From 67-14 sp020438345 (GTDB taxonomy: Bacteria; Actinomycetota; Thermoleophilia; Solirubrobacterales; 70-9): DNA of 64,000 nucleotides. The notes under the pieces were generated by a model, which was not told the origin of the DNA, searched no databases, and was given only the letters and a program-made list of their open reading frames with translations. The DNA lies in contig CALMSY010000011.1 in the NCBI GenBank assembly GCA_937872475.1, positions 62,001 through 126,000 of the forward strand, written 5' to 3'. Made by a program: the position numbers and the translations under genes. Shown here piece after piece: positions 50,296-58,295 of the stretch. Each line of letters starts with the position of its first letter. Position 1 is the first letter of the stretch.

Positions 50296-51469
50296 GGACC
50301 AGGAAAAGCGGGGTCGGGACCGGGAAGCCCTTCAGCTCGACCTCACCGATCGGGTCGGTTTCAAGTTCGGGATGGTCGCTGATCGCAGCTGCTACCGCGT
50401 CGGTGATCAGCACCTCACCTCCCAGTGCCCGGTTGACCACCCGGTGAGCGAGATTGACCTGACTGCCGAAATAGTCTCCATCCCGGAAGACAACGGCCCC
50501 GTGGTGAATGCCTGCCCGGGGCTTCGGCCGGTCGGTGAACAGGGCCAGGAAACCGACCGCCCATTCCGCCAGGGAAGCCGGGTCCGGGGAGACCACCATG
50601 ACTTCATCGCCGATCGTCTTGACAATGCCGGCCTCCGGAGGGAGGGTGGCTTCGACCGTTTCGGTGAACTGCTCGATAACCGAGAACGCGGTCGCGTCAC
50701 CCTCCTGTTCGTTGAAACGTGTGAATCCAGTCAGATCGATGAAGCAGAGGGTGGTACGAACCTGGTCGAGGTTGGTGTCACCACCAAAGTCGGATTCCAT
50801 GTGGCCGATCACGTCCTGCTCGAGGAAATACCGGACGTAACGTTCATGCAGATATTCGAAAAGCGGCACCGAGCTCGGGGAGGTCACCCTGGCCAGCTCA
50901 CCGAGCTCCTGGGCCATCTCGACCTCGCTCACCCCGTCGCGAATCATGGGCTCGTGGACGAAGAGGTGAAAGAGCCTTACTTCCGCGTCTGCGATACGCC
51001 GGATTGACTGCGCATAGACCCTGGTCAGCTGCAGTACCGCTTCGACAGGAAGGCCCGCCCTGGCTACATCCCCCATCCGGCTGAAGGCCTCGATATCACG
51101 GGCCGAAACGGTCTGCTCGCGGTCCGCCGGCGTCCCCAGCATCGTCATCACCCGCTGGATCACCTCGGCGCTGAGGCCACTTCGTTCCGCCGCGGTTTCA
51201 AGGTCGAAACGCTCGCTGACATCGACGAAAAGATCTTCCGCCATGCCGAAAGCGAGCTTGCCCTCCTTGCCGGCTTCTTTCAACTCGTCGAGGCTGTGGC
51301 CACGCTCCCGCATCCGGGCGACGATTCTCGCCTGGGCCGCAGCGGCCGGTGTCCATCTGCCCTTTCTGACGGGCACGATCTTCTCGTCTGCCCAACGGGT
51401 CAGGGTGGCTGGGGATACGCCCGCGCGACGGGCGGCCTCGTTGAGACTGATTTGCTCTTCGCTGGGCAT
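50282..51469 (-). CDS. MerR-type HTH / class III adenylate cyclase fusion protein
   Basis: The 395-residue protein starts MPSEEQISLNEAARRAGVSP with a MerR-like helix-turn-helix (LNEAARRAGVSPATLTRWAD), then a helical middle region (about residues 70-230), and a class III cyclase domain at the C-terminus. Motifs: CFIDLTGFTRFNEQEG (first metal Asp), IVKTIGDEVMVVSP (second metal Asp and purine-specifying Lys), and GSQVNLAHRVVNRA (transition-state Asn/Arg). These suggest an active adenylate cyclase making cAMP. An in-frame GTG upstream would add 8 residues. The 14-base overlap with tilS implies coupling. Confidence 0.85.
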   Translation of the reverse strand: MPSEEQISLNEAARRAGVSPATLTRWADEKIVPVRKGRWTPAAAAQARIVARMRERGHSLDELKEAGKEGKLAFGMAEDLFVDVSERFDLETAAERSGLSAEVIQRVMTMLGTPADREQTVSARDIEAFSRMGDVARAGLPVEAVLQLTRVYAQSIRRIADAEVRLFHLFVHEPMIRDGVSEVEMAQELGELARVTSPSSVPLFEYLHERYVRYFLEQDVIGHMESDFGGDTNLDQVRTTLCFIDLTGFTRFNEQEGDATAFSVIEQFTETVEATLPPEAGIVKTIGDEVMVVSPDPASLAEWAVGFLALFTDRPKPRAGIHHGAVVFRDGDYFGSQVNLAHRVVNRALGGEVLITDAVAAAISDHPELETDPIGEVELKGFPVPTPLFLVRARS

Positions 51470-51552
51470 TGTTCCCGAGGCTATACGAGCCAAGGCCCGA
51501 AACCCGGCCTCTGTTCGAGATCGGGCTCCGGGTTTGGTCCCCAGACATGCGA

Positions 51553-51585
51553 CAGCGGGGGTCGCATAAGGCGAAACCCCCGCTG
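51553..51585 (-). terminator. Hairpin after the amt-glnK operon
   Basis: CAGCGGGGGT (51553-51562) pairs with ACCCCCGCTG (51576-51585), with an inner CGC/GCG extension around loop ATAAG. This is a stable hairpin 20 bases beyond the glnK stop. There is no T-run on either side. Confidence 0.6.
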
Positions 51586-51604
51586 CCGGCCTGTCAGCTC
51601 CGCG

Positions 51605-51958
51605 CTATTCCACGTGGACCTGGGTTACTTCGTCTCCTCGCTCGCCGGTCCGGATCCGAATCGCCTCCTCAACCGGAAGAACGAAGATCTTGCCGTCTCC
51701 GATCTCGCCGGTCCTGGCATGGCGCAGGATCGTCTCGACGATGAGGTCTTTGTCCGTGTCGGCAACGACCACCTCAAGCTTCAGCTTGGGACGAACGTTG
51801 ACGGTCACGGTCGAGCCCCGGTACTGCTCGACAATTCCCTTTTGCCTACCAGAGCCCTTGGCTTCGACTATGGAGATCGAGGGAAACCCCCGCTCCAGCA
51901 GTTCCGACCTGATCGGCTCGAACGCCTCGTGGCGTATGAACGCTTCGATTTTCTTCAT
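51605..51958 (-). CDS. glnK: Nitrogen regulatory protein P-II with Val at the T-loop Tyr51 position
   Basis: PII proteins sense 2-oxoglutarate and ATP/ADP and gate ammonium transport. The 117-residue protein has the family frame: MKKIEAFIRHEAFEPIRSEL, GRQKGIVEQYRGSTVTV, RPKLKLEVVVADTDKDLIVE, and ARTGEIGDGKIFVLPVEEAI. The T-loop keeps Tyr46 but has Val51 (YRGSTVTV) where E. coli GlnB has the uridylylated Tyr51 (YRGAEYVV) and mycobacterial GlnK the adenylylated Tyr51. It is 17 bases after amt with a GAGGAGGAGAG ribosome site, so it is amt-coupled GlnK-type. It is therefore unlikely to be modified at that position. Confidence 0.94.
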   Translation of the reverse strand: MKKIEAFIRHEAFEPIRSELLERGFPSISIVEAKGSGRQKGIVEQYRGSTVTVNVRPKLKLEVVVADTDKDLIVETILRHARTGEIGDGKIFVLPVEEAIRIRTGERGDEVTQVHVE

Positions 51959-51975
51959 TTTGGTCTCTCCTCCTC

Positions 51976-53454
51976 TCAGGCCTTGTCAGCCGCGACGTCG
52001 TTTGGTGTGGCTATTGGGGTACCAGCCATCGACGGGGTGTGACCGACCGAGGGGTATTCCGGCTGGGGGATGAATGATTCCGGGTATCCGTACATACCGT
52101 GGCTCGAAATATCGAGTCCGGCGTCCTCTTCCGCCTCCGAGACCCTGAGACCGAAGATGGCCTTGATGATCGCGAATGCGGCGAGTGATGCGACGAGCAC
52201 GAAAGTGAATGTCGCAACTACCGCGAGTACCTGGACACCCAGCTGACCGAGGGTCGAGCCGAAGCTCTGGTCGCCGAAAATTCCGTACCAGATACCTGAC
52301 CCGGCTCCGTCGAGCACCAGTCGCGGTGAAGCGAAGATGCCGACAGCGATCGTGCCCCAGATGCCCGCGGCGCCGTGAGCGGAAAGAGCCCCGATCGGGT
52401 CATCCAGATACTTCTCGATCGCCAGGACACAGCCGACAACAATCAGGCCGGCGATGAAGCCGATAATCGGTGCCGCCCAGTACTCGACAAAGCCGCAGCC
52501 GGCTGTGATGCCGACCAGACCGGCGATCGCGCCGTTGCCGGCCATGCCGACGTCGAGCGCTTTCGTCTTGATGTACACGAGCAGACTCGCGCCGAGCACA
52601 CCTGCCGCCGCAGCGAGCTGGGTGTTCAGCATGACCTCACCGAAGAAGGAGCCTTCGGTGACGAAAGTCGAGCCACCGTTGAATCCGAACCAGCCGATCC
52701 AGAGGATCATGATTCCGAGGCCGACCAGCGGCATCGAATGGCCGGGAATGGCTCGTGGCGAACCGTCCGCGGCGTACTTGCCTTTTCGGGCGCCGAGCAA
52801 GAGCAGCGCCGCAAGACCCGCGGTAGCACCGGTGAGGTGGACGACCGACGATCCGGCGAAGTCCATTACCGGCTTGCCACCGACATCGGAAAGCAGTCCC
52901 CCACCCCATACCGAATGGGCGACGATCGGGTAGATCAGCGCACCGAAGATGACGGCGTAGACGACGTAGGCACTGAACTTGATGCGCTCCAGTGTCGTGC
53001 CCCACACAATGGCAAGCGAGACAGCGCAGAATGCCAGGCCGAAGAGCATGAGCATTGCCGTGTCTGCGGTCACTGCGGTGCCGAGGATGTCCTGATCGAA
53101 GTGGAAGAAGAAGCCATCGGTCCCGATGAACTTCTCAAGTCCGCCGTCACCGAAGCCGGCGATGCCGTATCCGATCGCCCACCAGGCAATGGTGACCACG
53201 CCAAGGTTGATCAGAATCTTGGCTACGCCCGTACCGGCGTTCTTCATCCGGGAGAAGCCGATCTCCAGGAACATGAACCCTGCCTGCATGAAGAAGACGA
53301 GGACTGTGGCCAGGGCGACCCAGACCATGTCCAGTTCCAGCGCCTTGGCGGCAAACTGTTCCTCCGTCACCGGCGCGGCCGAAGCCAGCCCTGGCACTAG
53401 AAGGGCGGCAAACAACGCCAGAAGAGACGCTATGCCGATTTTCTTGACACTCAT
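51976..53454 (-). CDS. amt: Ammonium transporter (Amt family)
   Basis: This 492-residue membrane channel imports ammonium. It has a signal-like N-terminus (IASLLALFAALLVPGLASAA), then FMQAGFMFLEIGFSRMKN, LVGLGIMILWIGWFGFNGGS, a LTGATAGLAALLLLGARKGK stretch, and GAAGIWGTIAVGIFASPRL, the Amt signature region, with at least 11 helices. The pore His pair is placed in SSVVHLTGATAG and ALSAHGAAGIWG. A short C-terminal cytoplasmic tail, where GlnK binds, follows. The ATG at 53454 has an AGGAGG ribosome site. It forms an operon with glnK. Confidence 0.94.
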   Translation of the reverse strand: MSVKKIGIASLLALFAALLVPGLASAAPVTEEQFAAKALELDMVWVALATVLVFFMQAGFMFLEIGFSRMKNAGTGVAKILINLGVVTIAWWAIGYGIAGFGDGGLEKFIGTDGFFFHFDQDILGTAVTADTAMLMLFGLAFCAVSLAIVWGTTLERIKFSAYVVYAVIFGALIYPIVAHSVWGGGLLSDVGGKPVMDFAGSSVVHLTGATAGLAALLLLGARKGKYAADGSPRAIPGHSMPLVGLGIMILWIGWFGFNGGSTFVTEGSFFGEVMLNTQLAAAAGVLGASLLVYIKTKALDVGMAGNGAIAGLVGITAGCGFVEYWAAPIIGFIAGLIVVGCVLAIEKYLDDPIGALSAHGAAGIWGTIAVGIFASPRLVLDGAGSGIWYGIFGDQSFGSTLGQLGVQVLAVVATFTFVLVASLAAFAIIKAIFGLRVSEAEEDAGLDISSHGMYGYPESFIPQPEYPSVGHTPSMAGTPIATPNDVAADKA

Positions 53455-53593
53455 TCGAGTTTTACCTCCTGTTTCCGCTGGGCCCAGACCCATCGGTCGC
53501 GATTAGCGATTAGCTGACCGGACCAATCTAGAAACGGAGCGGCAAACGAATTTTGGCCACCCGGAGAAAATGAACCTGCCCGGATTGTTCGAT

Positions 53594-53628
53594 TGTCAAA
53601 TGGGGCCTAGTTGGCTCTATGAAGCCAA
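53594..53628 (-). promoter_or_regulatory. Candidate operator and -35 element upstream of amt
   Basis: A perfect inverted repeat TTGGCT-N6-AGCCAA (53611-53628) lies 12 bases upstream of a minus-strand TTGACA (53594-53599), about 140 bases before the amt start. No clear -10 follows, so the promoter is only suggested. The palindrome could be a nitrogen-regulator site or a structure after the iron operon; the regulator is unknown. Confidence 0.3.
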
Positions 53629-53660
53629 AAAGTCATTGACACTCGGCTCTGGGAGTGGCC

Positions 53661-56192
53661 TCAGGCGACCGGTTCCGGCGTACGTTTCTCCTGCGGGACA
53701 GGTGCTTCGCCATCCCTGGAAGCCTCGCCTGCGTTGGTCGTTCGGGCTTCGAATTCCTCGCGCCGGATCCGCATCTGCCGTTTCGAATACCAGCCGGCGG
53801 CCCAGTAGGAGCCGATCACGAAGATCAGGGCGAGGACCTGGGCGAGCATCGTTTCCCAGGCCGGATGGATCCCCAGCCAGGTACCCATCCAGAGCGGAAT
53901 GTCGATGTCGATCGGGTGGATCGGAAACCAGCCGACGCCCTGAAGGGTGCGGACGGTGTTGCCGACCATGGTGAAAAGAACGAGGGCGATCAGCACGCCG
54001 GTCACGATCAGCATTTTCTTGTAGGGCAGCCTGCGTTCGGCCTTGAAAGTGATGAAGCCGACGATCGCCGTGCCGGCAAGCCCGAGTGCGACCCCCGCCG
54101 CCACCACGCCCACCCCGGACGAGAGCTGAAGGGCCTGCAGGAACAACACCGTTTCCATGCCTTCGCGAAAGACCGACGTGAAACCGAGCACGTAGAGACC
54201 GGCGATCGTTGCGGTTCCGGCGGCAGCACCGAGGGCGACGTCACCGGTCAGTTCCTTTCCGCGTCTGCGGTGGGTGGCGATCCATTCGGTCCAGTAGACC
54301 CGGTGGAAGAACCAGTTGAGCACCACGACAAGGACCCCGATAGCCACCACCCCGACGATCGCCTCGAGCTTTTCACCGTAGGCAGCCAGTGAACCAAGCA
54401 GGGCCACGGCCAGCACGAATCCGAGCACACTTGCCGGAAGCGCGAGCAGTGCGCCCCGGTAGATCGGCTTTCTCAGCGCCGCCCGTGCACCGATCATCGA
54501 GGCGGTGATCGCCGCGATGATCAGGATCGCCTCAAGGCCCTCGCGGAAGACGATCAGGGAGGCGTTGGTGATCGCGGTCGCGTCCGAGACTCCTTCGCCT
54601 GTCTTGTCCCGGGCTTCAGCCAGCGCCTCCTCGAGAACCAGCGTGGTCTCGCGGACCTCGGAGGCGGGAGCGCCCGACGAGATCAGGCCGGCGAGTCCGG
54701 GAACTCCCCGGGCGCCGTACCAGAAGAGACCTTCGATTTCTGCCACGAGCTGGGGGTCAAATGCGTTGAGTTTCAGCTCGGGCCCAAACTCGAAGAAGGC
54801 GTAAGCAGTGAGCCGGGCCTGCTCGGCCTGGTTTTTCTGACCGGCACCAACCGCGGCTACCAGCTGGTCGAGACTGATCTCGACCAGGTCGAAATCGGCC
54901 TCGTCGTTGGATTCCTTCCATTCATCGGGGAAGATCCGGTCGAGCTCGTCGGAGATCTGCTGGTGGAGATCCTCGACCTCGGCTTCGGGGACGACCGCTT
55001 TGCGTTCATTGGCGTCGTTGACATAGGTCCCGAGCTGGTCGAGATCGGCTTTGATCCGTTCAACCGCTTCCGGATCAATCTCGATCAGGGCTGCTTCCAG
55101 GTCCGTGAAAGCCTGTTCAACACCGTCGTGAAACGCGGTTGCTTCCTGTAGCTCGAAGGGGATTGTGATCCGGCCGTCGTCGGTGCCGTCGTTGTATTCG
55201 ACCGGGATCAGATCAAGGAACCTGGTCAGTTGGGCTGCCCGGCGCGCCTGCTCCTCGGGCGTGAACGGAGCCGCGACAAAGCCATCGAGGTCATTTGCAA
55301 TCCGGCCAGCGGCATCCCGGAAAGCGGAGATGTCGGACCCGGCAGCCGCCCTGGCGAAGTCGCGGAAGTCGCGACTCGATCCGGCGGTCTCCTCCGACCC
55401 TCGCTGGTCCCTGTATTCATCGGTGAGGATCTGCCAGTAACCGTCGGTGATCGCGGCGGTTTCGGCCAGGCGCTCGGGAAAGTTCTTTTCCGCCGCCTTT
55501 TCCGCTTCGTCCTTGTTTGTGCCGAGCCGGGACTGATACGTGTCAAGCAGATCCTTGCGAACCTGGAGCACGGCATCCTCCGGGTTGATCTCGCCGGTGG
55601 CGAGTGCGATCAGGGCGTCGGTTGCCTCGGTGCCGACCCTGGTGAAACGGGTGCTCTGACGAAAGTCCCGGATCTGGAGCCATTCGCGCGCCGCCCGCAC
55701 CCGGCCGGCTCCGGTCAGGTCGATCGCCCGTTGGAAAGCCCCGCGCCTCAGGGCGGCGATGATCGTGCCGCGAGCGGCGGCCAGCTTGACCGAATCGGCC
55801 TGTCCAAGCGCCAGTTCGGCCCGCTTGAGTTGCCGGTCGATCAGCTTCAGCTCGGCCGGAGCGCTTTCGGCCAGCCCGCTCCGGAGCGAGCCGGTGAGGG
55901 CCCGCCTTGCGTCTCTGATCGAAGGGGCCTCGGTTTCCTCCAGAATCAGGTCGGTCTGGGCGTTGAAGAGGTCGGTCGTGATCCGGTCGGCAGCCCGCCA
56001 GGCCGGGTCCGAACCGGCCCTTTCGTTCCGTTCCTGCCCGGATCCAGCGCCGCCTCCCGGGGCTGCTCCATTAACCGGGGCGGCCCCTGAATGCGGAGCC
56101 GCAACGAGGAATGCAGCCACCGCGGCGAGTGTCGCGACGGCCGCAATGACCAGCTTTCCGCCAGGCCCTGAACTGACCGAAGGCCGCAACAA
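53661..56192 (-). CDS. FTR1/EfeU-type iron permease with large extracytoplasmic N-terminal domain
   Basis: The 843-residue protein has a signal helix (LVIAAVATLAAVAAFLVAAP) and an approximately 500-residue helical exported domain, followed by a seven-helix FTR1 permease. The iron-binding REXXE motifs are FREGLEAILIIAAI (near residue 553) and VFREGMETVLFLQAL (near 676). The N-terminal domain is Glu/Ala-rich, partly imelysin/EfeO-like in character, unlike short EfeU proteins. It is directly after the lipoprotein gene (7 bases), giving an EfeO-like-EfeU pair without EfeB. Confidence 0.88.
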   Translation of the reverse strand: MLRPSVSSGPGGKLVIAAVATLAAVAAFLVAAPHSGAAPVNGAAPGGGAGSGQERNERAGSDPAWRAADRITTDLFNAQTDLILEETEAPSIRDARRALTGSLRSGLAESAPAELKLIDRQLKRAELALGQADSVKLAAARGTIIAALRRGAFQRAIDLTGAGRVRAAREWLQIRDFRQSTRFTRVGTEATDALIALATGEINPEDAVLQVRKDLLDTYQSRLGTNKDEAEKAAEKNFPERLAETAAITDGYWQILTDEYRDQRGSEETAGSSRDFRDFARAAAGSDISAFRDAAGRIANDLDGFVAAPFTPEEQARRAAQLTRFLDLIPVEYNDGTDDGRITIPFELQEATAFHDGVEQAFTDLEAALIEIDPEAVERIKADLDQLGTYVNDANERKAVVPEAEVEDLHQQISDELDRIFPDEWKESNDEADFDLVEISLDQLVAAVGAGQKNQAEQARLTAYAFFEFGPELKLNAFDPQLVAEIEGLFWYGARGVPGLAGLISSGAPASEVRETTLVLEEALAEARDKTGEGVSDATAITNASLIVFREGLEAILIIAAITASMIGARAALRKPIYRGALLALPASVLGFVLAVALLGSLAAYGEKLEAIVGVVAIGVLVVVLNWFFHRVYWTEWIATHRRRGKELTGDVALGAAAGTATIAGLYVLGFTSVFREGMETVLFLQALQLSSGVGVVAAGVALGLAGTAIVGFITFKAERRLPYKKMLIVTGVLIALVLFTMVGNTVRTLQGVGWFPIHPIDIDIPLWMGTWLGIHPAWETMLAQVLALIFVIGSYWAAGWYSKRQMRIRREEFEARTTNAGEASRDGEAPVPQEKRTPEPVA

Positions 56193-56199
56193 ATTGAAG

Positions 56200-57297
56200 T
56201 CAGCCCTCCTGGATCTCGATATCGAGGTCCTTGGCGGCCTGGGTCACCTGACCGGCTATCCGCTCGGCTCGCGCCTGCATCTCGGCTCCGAGCTGATCGG
56301 CCTGGCGGGCGGTGAACCTCTCACCCGCGGCTTCCCGGTCCCGGAGTTCCTCGGAAGTTGCGAGCAGCTCGTCGAGCTCGGCCGCGGTCTGTTCGGCCTG
56401 GTCGATGTTCTTCTCGGCGATCAGGGGCTCGACCTCGTCATAGGTGAAGCTGATGCCGGTGAGAATGTCGGCGATGTCCGAAAGTCGAGAAGTGGCGACG
56501 AATCCGGCTTCATCCTGATTGCCTTCACCGGCCACGAAAGACGAGAGTTTCCACTGTTCGAAGTACTCGCTCATGGTCGGGGTCATGACCACGATGGCGG
56601 TGAATGCGTCTGAGGGGGTGATCACAATCTCCTGGGCGTCCTTGTCGAGATCGTTGGCCTGTTTGTCGATCTCGTCTACTGCGGCCTTGAAAGCATTCGC
56701 TTCAGGCAGCCCCTCGCCGAACTCGACTTTGCCGTCACAGTTGACGTCGGGCTTGACTCCGCCGGCGGTCAGTTCGTCATTGGTGCCGTAAAGGGAGGTT
56801 TCGATAAGGAAGAAGAGGTTTCCGGGCTGCCTCATGACTTTGCCGTTGGGCAGGTTCAGATTGAAAGACACCGCACTCTCCGGATCCGTGGCATCCGATC
56901 CCGCATCGATGTCGGTGTCGTACTGGGCAGTGCGGGGAATGCCTGCCACGATGCCCTCCATCTCCTCGTAGGCAGGGTTTGCCCTTACGAAGGCGTTCTT
57001 GGCGTCAGTCAGCGCGGCATTGACCGCCTCGCATTCCTTTTTCAGCAGCTTTGCGTAGTTGAAATTGTTCGCCTTGGCCAGGTCGAAGTACGCGTTGCCG
57101 GCCGTTTTGAGCTCTGCAGTCTGGGCCGCCAGGTCGGCCGAATGATCGGTCAGGTACGACTTCACAGCGGTCAGTCCGGCATCAGGCTGGTCGGCATCGG
57201 AACCCGAGTCGTCGCTGCCACAGCCGGTGATCAGCGCGGCGGCCAGGACAGGAACTGCAAAGAGCGAACGGACGGGCATGGGGAACTTCCTGGTCAA
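56200..57297 (-). CDS. EfeO/imelysin-like iron-binding lipoprotein
   Basis: The 365-residue protein has a lipoprotein signal peptide (FAVPVLAAALITGCGSDD with the LITGC lipobox; Cys at about residue 26). The mature helical domain (AVKSYLTDHSADLAAQTAEL and KKECEAVNAALTDAKNAFVR) resembles imelysin/EfeO proteins that bind iron outside the membrane and pass it to the FTR1 permease. A TTG with AGGAGAGG 6 bases upstream is the start; an ATG 6 codons later also has AGGAAG upstream. It is the first gene of the operon with FTR1 and has an IdeR-like box upstream. Confidence 0.82.
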   Translation of the reverse strand: MTRKFPMPVRSLFAVPVLAAALITGCGSDDSGSDADQPDAGLTAVKSYLTDHSADLAAQTAELKTAGNAYFDLAKANNFNYAKLLKKECEAVNAALTDAKNAFVRANPAYEEMEGIVAGIPRTAQYDTDIDAGSDATDPESAVSFNLNLPNGKVMRQPGNLFFLIETSLYGTNDELTAGGVKPDVNCDGKVEFGEGLPEANAFKAAVDEIDKQANDLDKDAQEIVITPSDAFTAIVVMTPTMSEYFEQWKLSSFVAGEGNQDEAGFVATSRLSDIADILTGISFTYDEVEPLIAEKNIDQAEQTAAELDELLATSEELRDREAAGERFTARQADQLGAEMQARAERIAGQVTQAAKDLDIEIQEG

Positions 57298-57356
57298 CGG
57301 ATACCTCTCCTGAATGGACTGGCGCGACCGAGATCACGGCCACCTGGACGAAATAC

Positions 57357-57375
57357 TTTGGCTACCCTAACTCAA
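57357..57375 (-). promoter_or_regulatory. IdeR/DtxR-like iron box upstream of the iron-uptake operon
   Basis: The minus-strand sequence TTGAGTTAGGGTAGCCAAA matches the mycobacterial IdeR/DtxR 19-bp consensus (TTAGGTTAGGCTAACCTAA) at 14 of 19 positions. It lies 60 bases before the EfeO-like start. Iron-dependent repression of the operon is inferred from this and from the gene functions. Confidence 0.55.
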
Positions 57376-57422
57376 TCCACAGGCGAACGGTCGGAGATAC
57401 TGGATTCGACCCGTCAAAGGCC

Positions 57423-58295
57423 TCAGAGAAAGGCCGGCCCTCTCGCAACCAGACCCCGGTAAAGAGCCTCCTGGATCTGCTCCCTGACCTGCTCGGTCAG
57501 GTCGAAGACCAGAGTCCTGTCCTCGCTGGACCCGGGCCCGTAGCCGGAGAGGTCGATCGGCTCCAGGAATTCGATCCGCCAGCGGGAAGGCAAAGGCAGC
57601 AGACCGAGCGGGCCCAACCAGGGGAAGGTCGGGGTCAAAGGCACATATGGGGATCCGATCATTCTGGCCAATGGACCGGACTCGCCCAGCTTGGGATAGA
57701 TCTCTTCGGCCCCGACCACCGCCACCGGCACGATCGGGGTACCCGTTTCCAGAGCAACCTCGACGAAGCCGCCGCGTCCGAAACGCTGCAGCCGGTAACG
57801 GTCGGCGAATGACTTGCCGAAACCCTTGACCCCCTCGGGAAAAACCATTACCGACTGGTCCTGCTCCAGCAGGCGGCTGAGATTCGCGGGGTTGGCGGCC
57901 ACCCCTCCCAGCCGGCGCATCAGGTAACTGACGAAGGGCAGGTCGAAGGCCCAGTTGAGCACCATCGCCTTTCCCCAGCGCGGCAACGGGTGCTCTTTCT
58001 GGATCGCCGTAGAGATCATCGCGGCGTCAAACGGGAAAACAGCGCCCGAGTGGTTCGCAACCATCAGGGCCCTGCCGTGGCCGGGGACATTGGCGGCCCC
58101 GGTCACCTGCACCCGCCACCAGGTCGAGTAAAGAAACTCGAAGACCGGGAAGACGACTTCGGTGAATTCCTCGTCGAAACCCCATTCGTCCTCGTGGTAC
58201 TCCCCGGCCATCCGCCGCAGGATCAGATCCGACGTCGACTGGACGGTGCTGGCCCATTCGAGCACGGTTTCCGGACTCGGGACAGGGGCGTTCAC
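57423..58295 (-). CDS. Lysophospholipid acyltransferase-family protein
   Basis: This 290-residue acyltransferase of the PlsC superfamily has ALMVANHSGAVFPFDAAMI (NHx4D-like, NHSGAVFPFD) and QSVMVFPEGVKGFGKSF (FPEG), then PIVPVAVVGAEEIYPKLG. It probably acylates a glycolipid or lysophospholipid at the membrane; it has a hydrophobic N-terminal region but no signal peptide. The GTG overlaps the stop of the SDR gene by 4 bases (GTGA). A comparable SDR-acyltransferase pair (Rv0501/Rv0502) exists in mycobacteria, by my recollection. Confidence 0.87.
   Translation of the reverse strand: MNAPVPSPETVLEWASTVQSTSDLILRRMAGEYHEDEWGFDEEFTEVVFPVFEFLYSTWWRVQVTGAANVPGHGRALMVANHSGAVFPFDAAMISTAIQKEHPLPRWGKAMVLNWAFDLPFVSYLMRRLGGVAANPANLSRLLEQDQSVMVFPEGVKGFGKSFADRYRLQRFGRGGFVEVALETGTPIVPVAVVGAEEIYPKLGESGPLARMIGSPYVPLTPTFPWLGPLGLLPLPSRWRIEFLEPIDLSGYGPGSSEDRTLVFDLTEQVREQIQEALYRGLVARGPAFL

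Noticed and set aside
53611..53628. TTGGCT-N6-AGCCAA as a terminator of the iron operon
   Set aside because: On the minus strand the T-run precedes the stem instead of following it, so it does not fit an intrinsic terminator. It is listed only as a possible operator.
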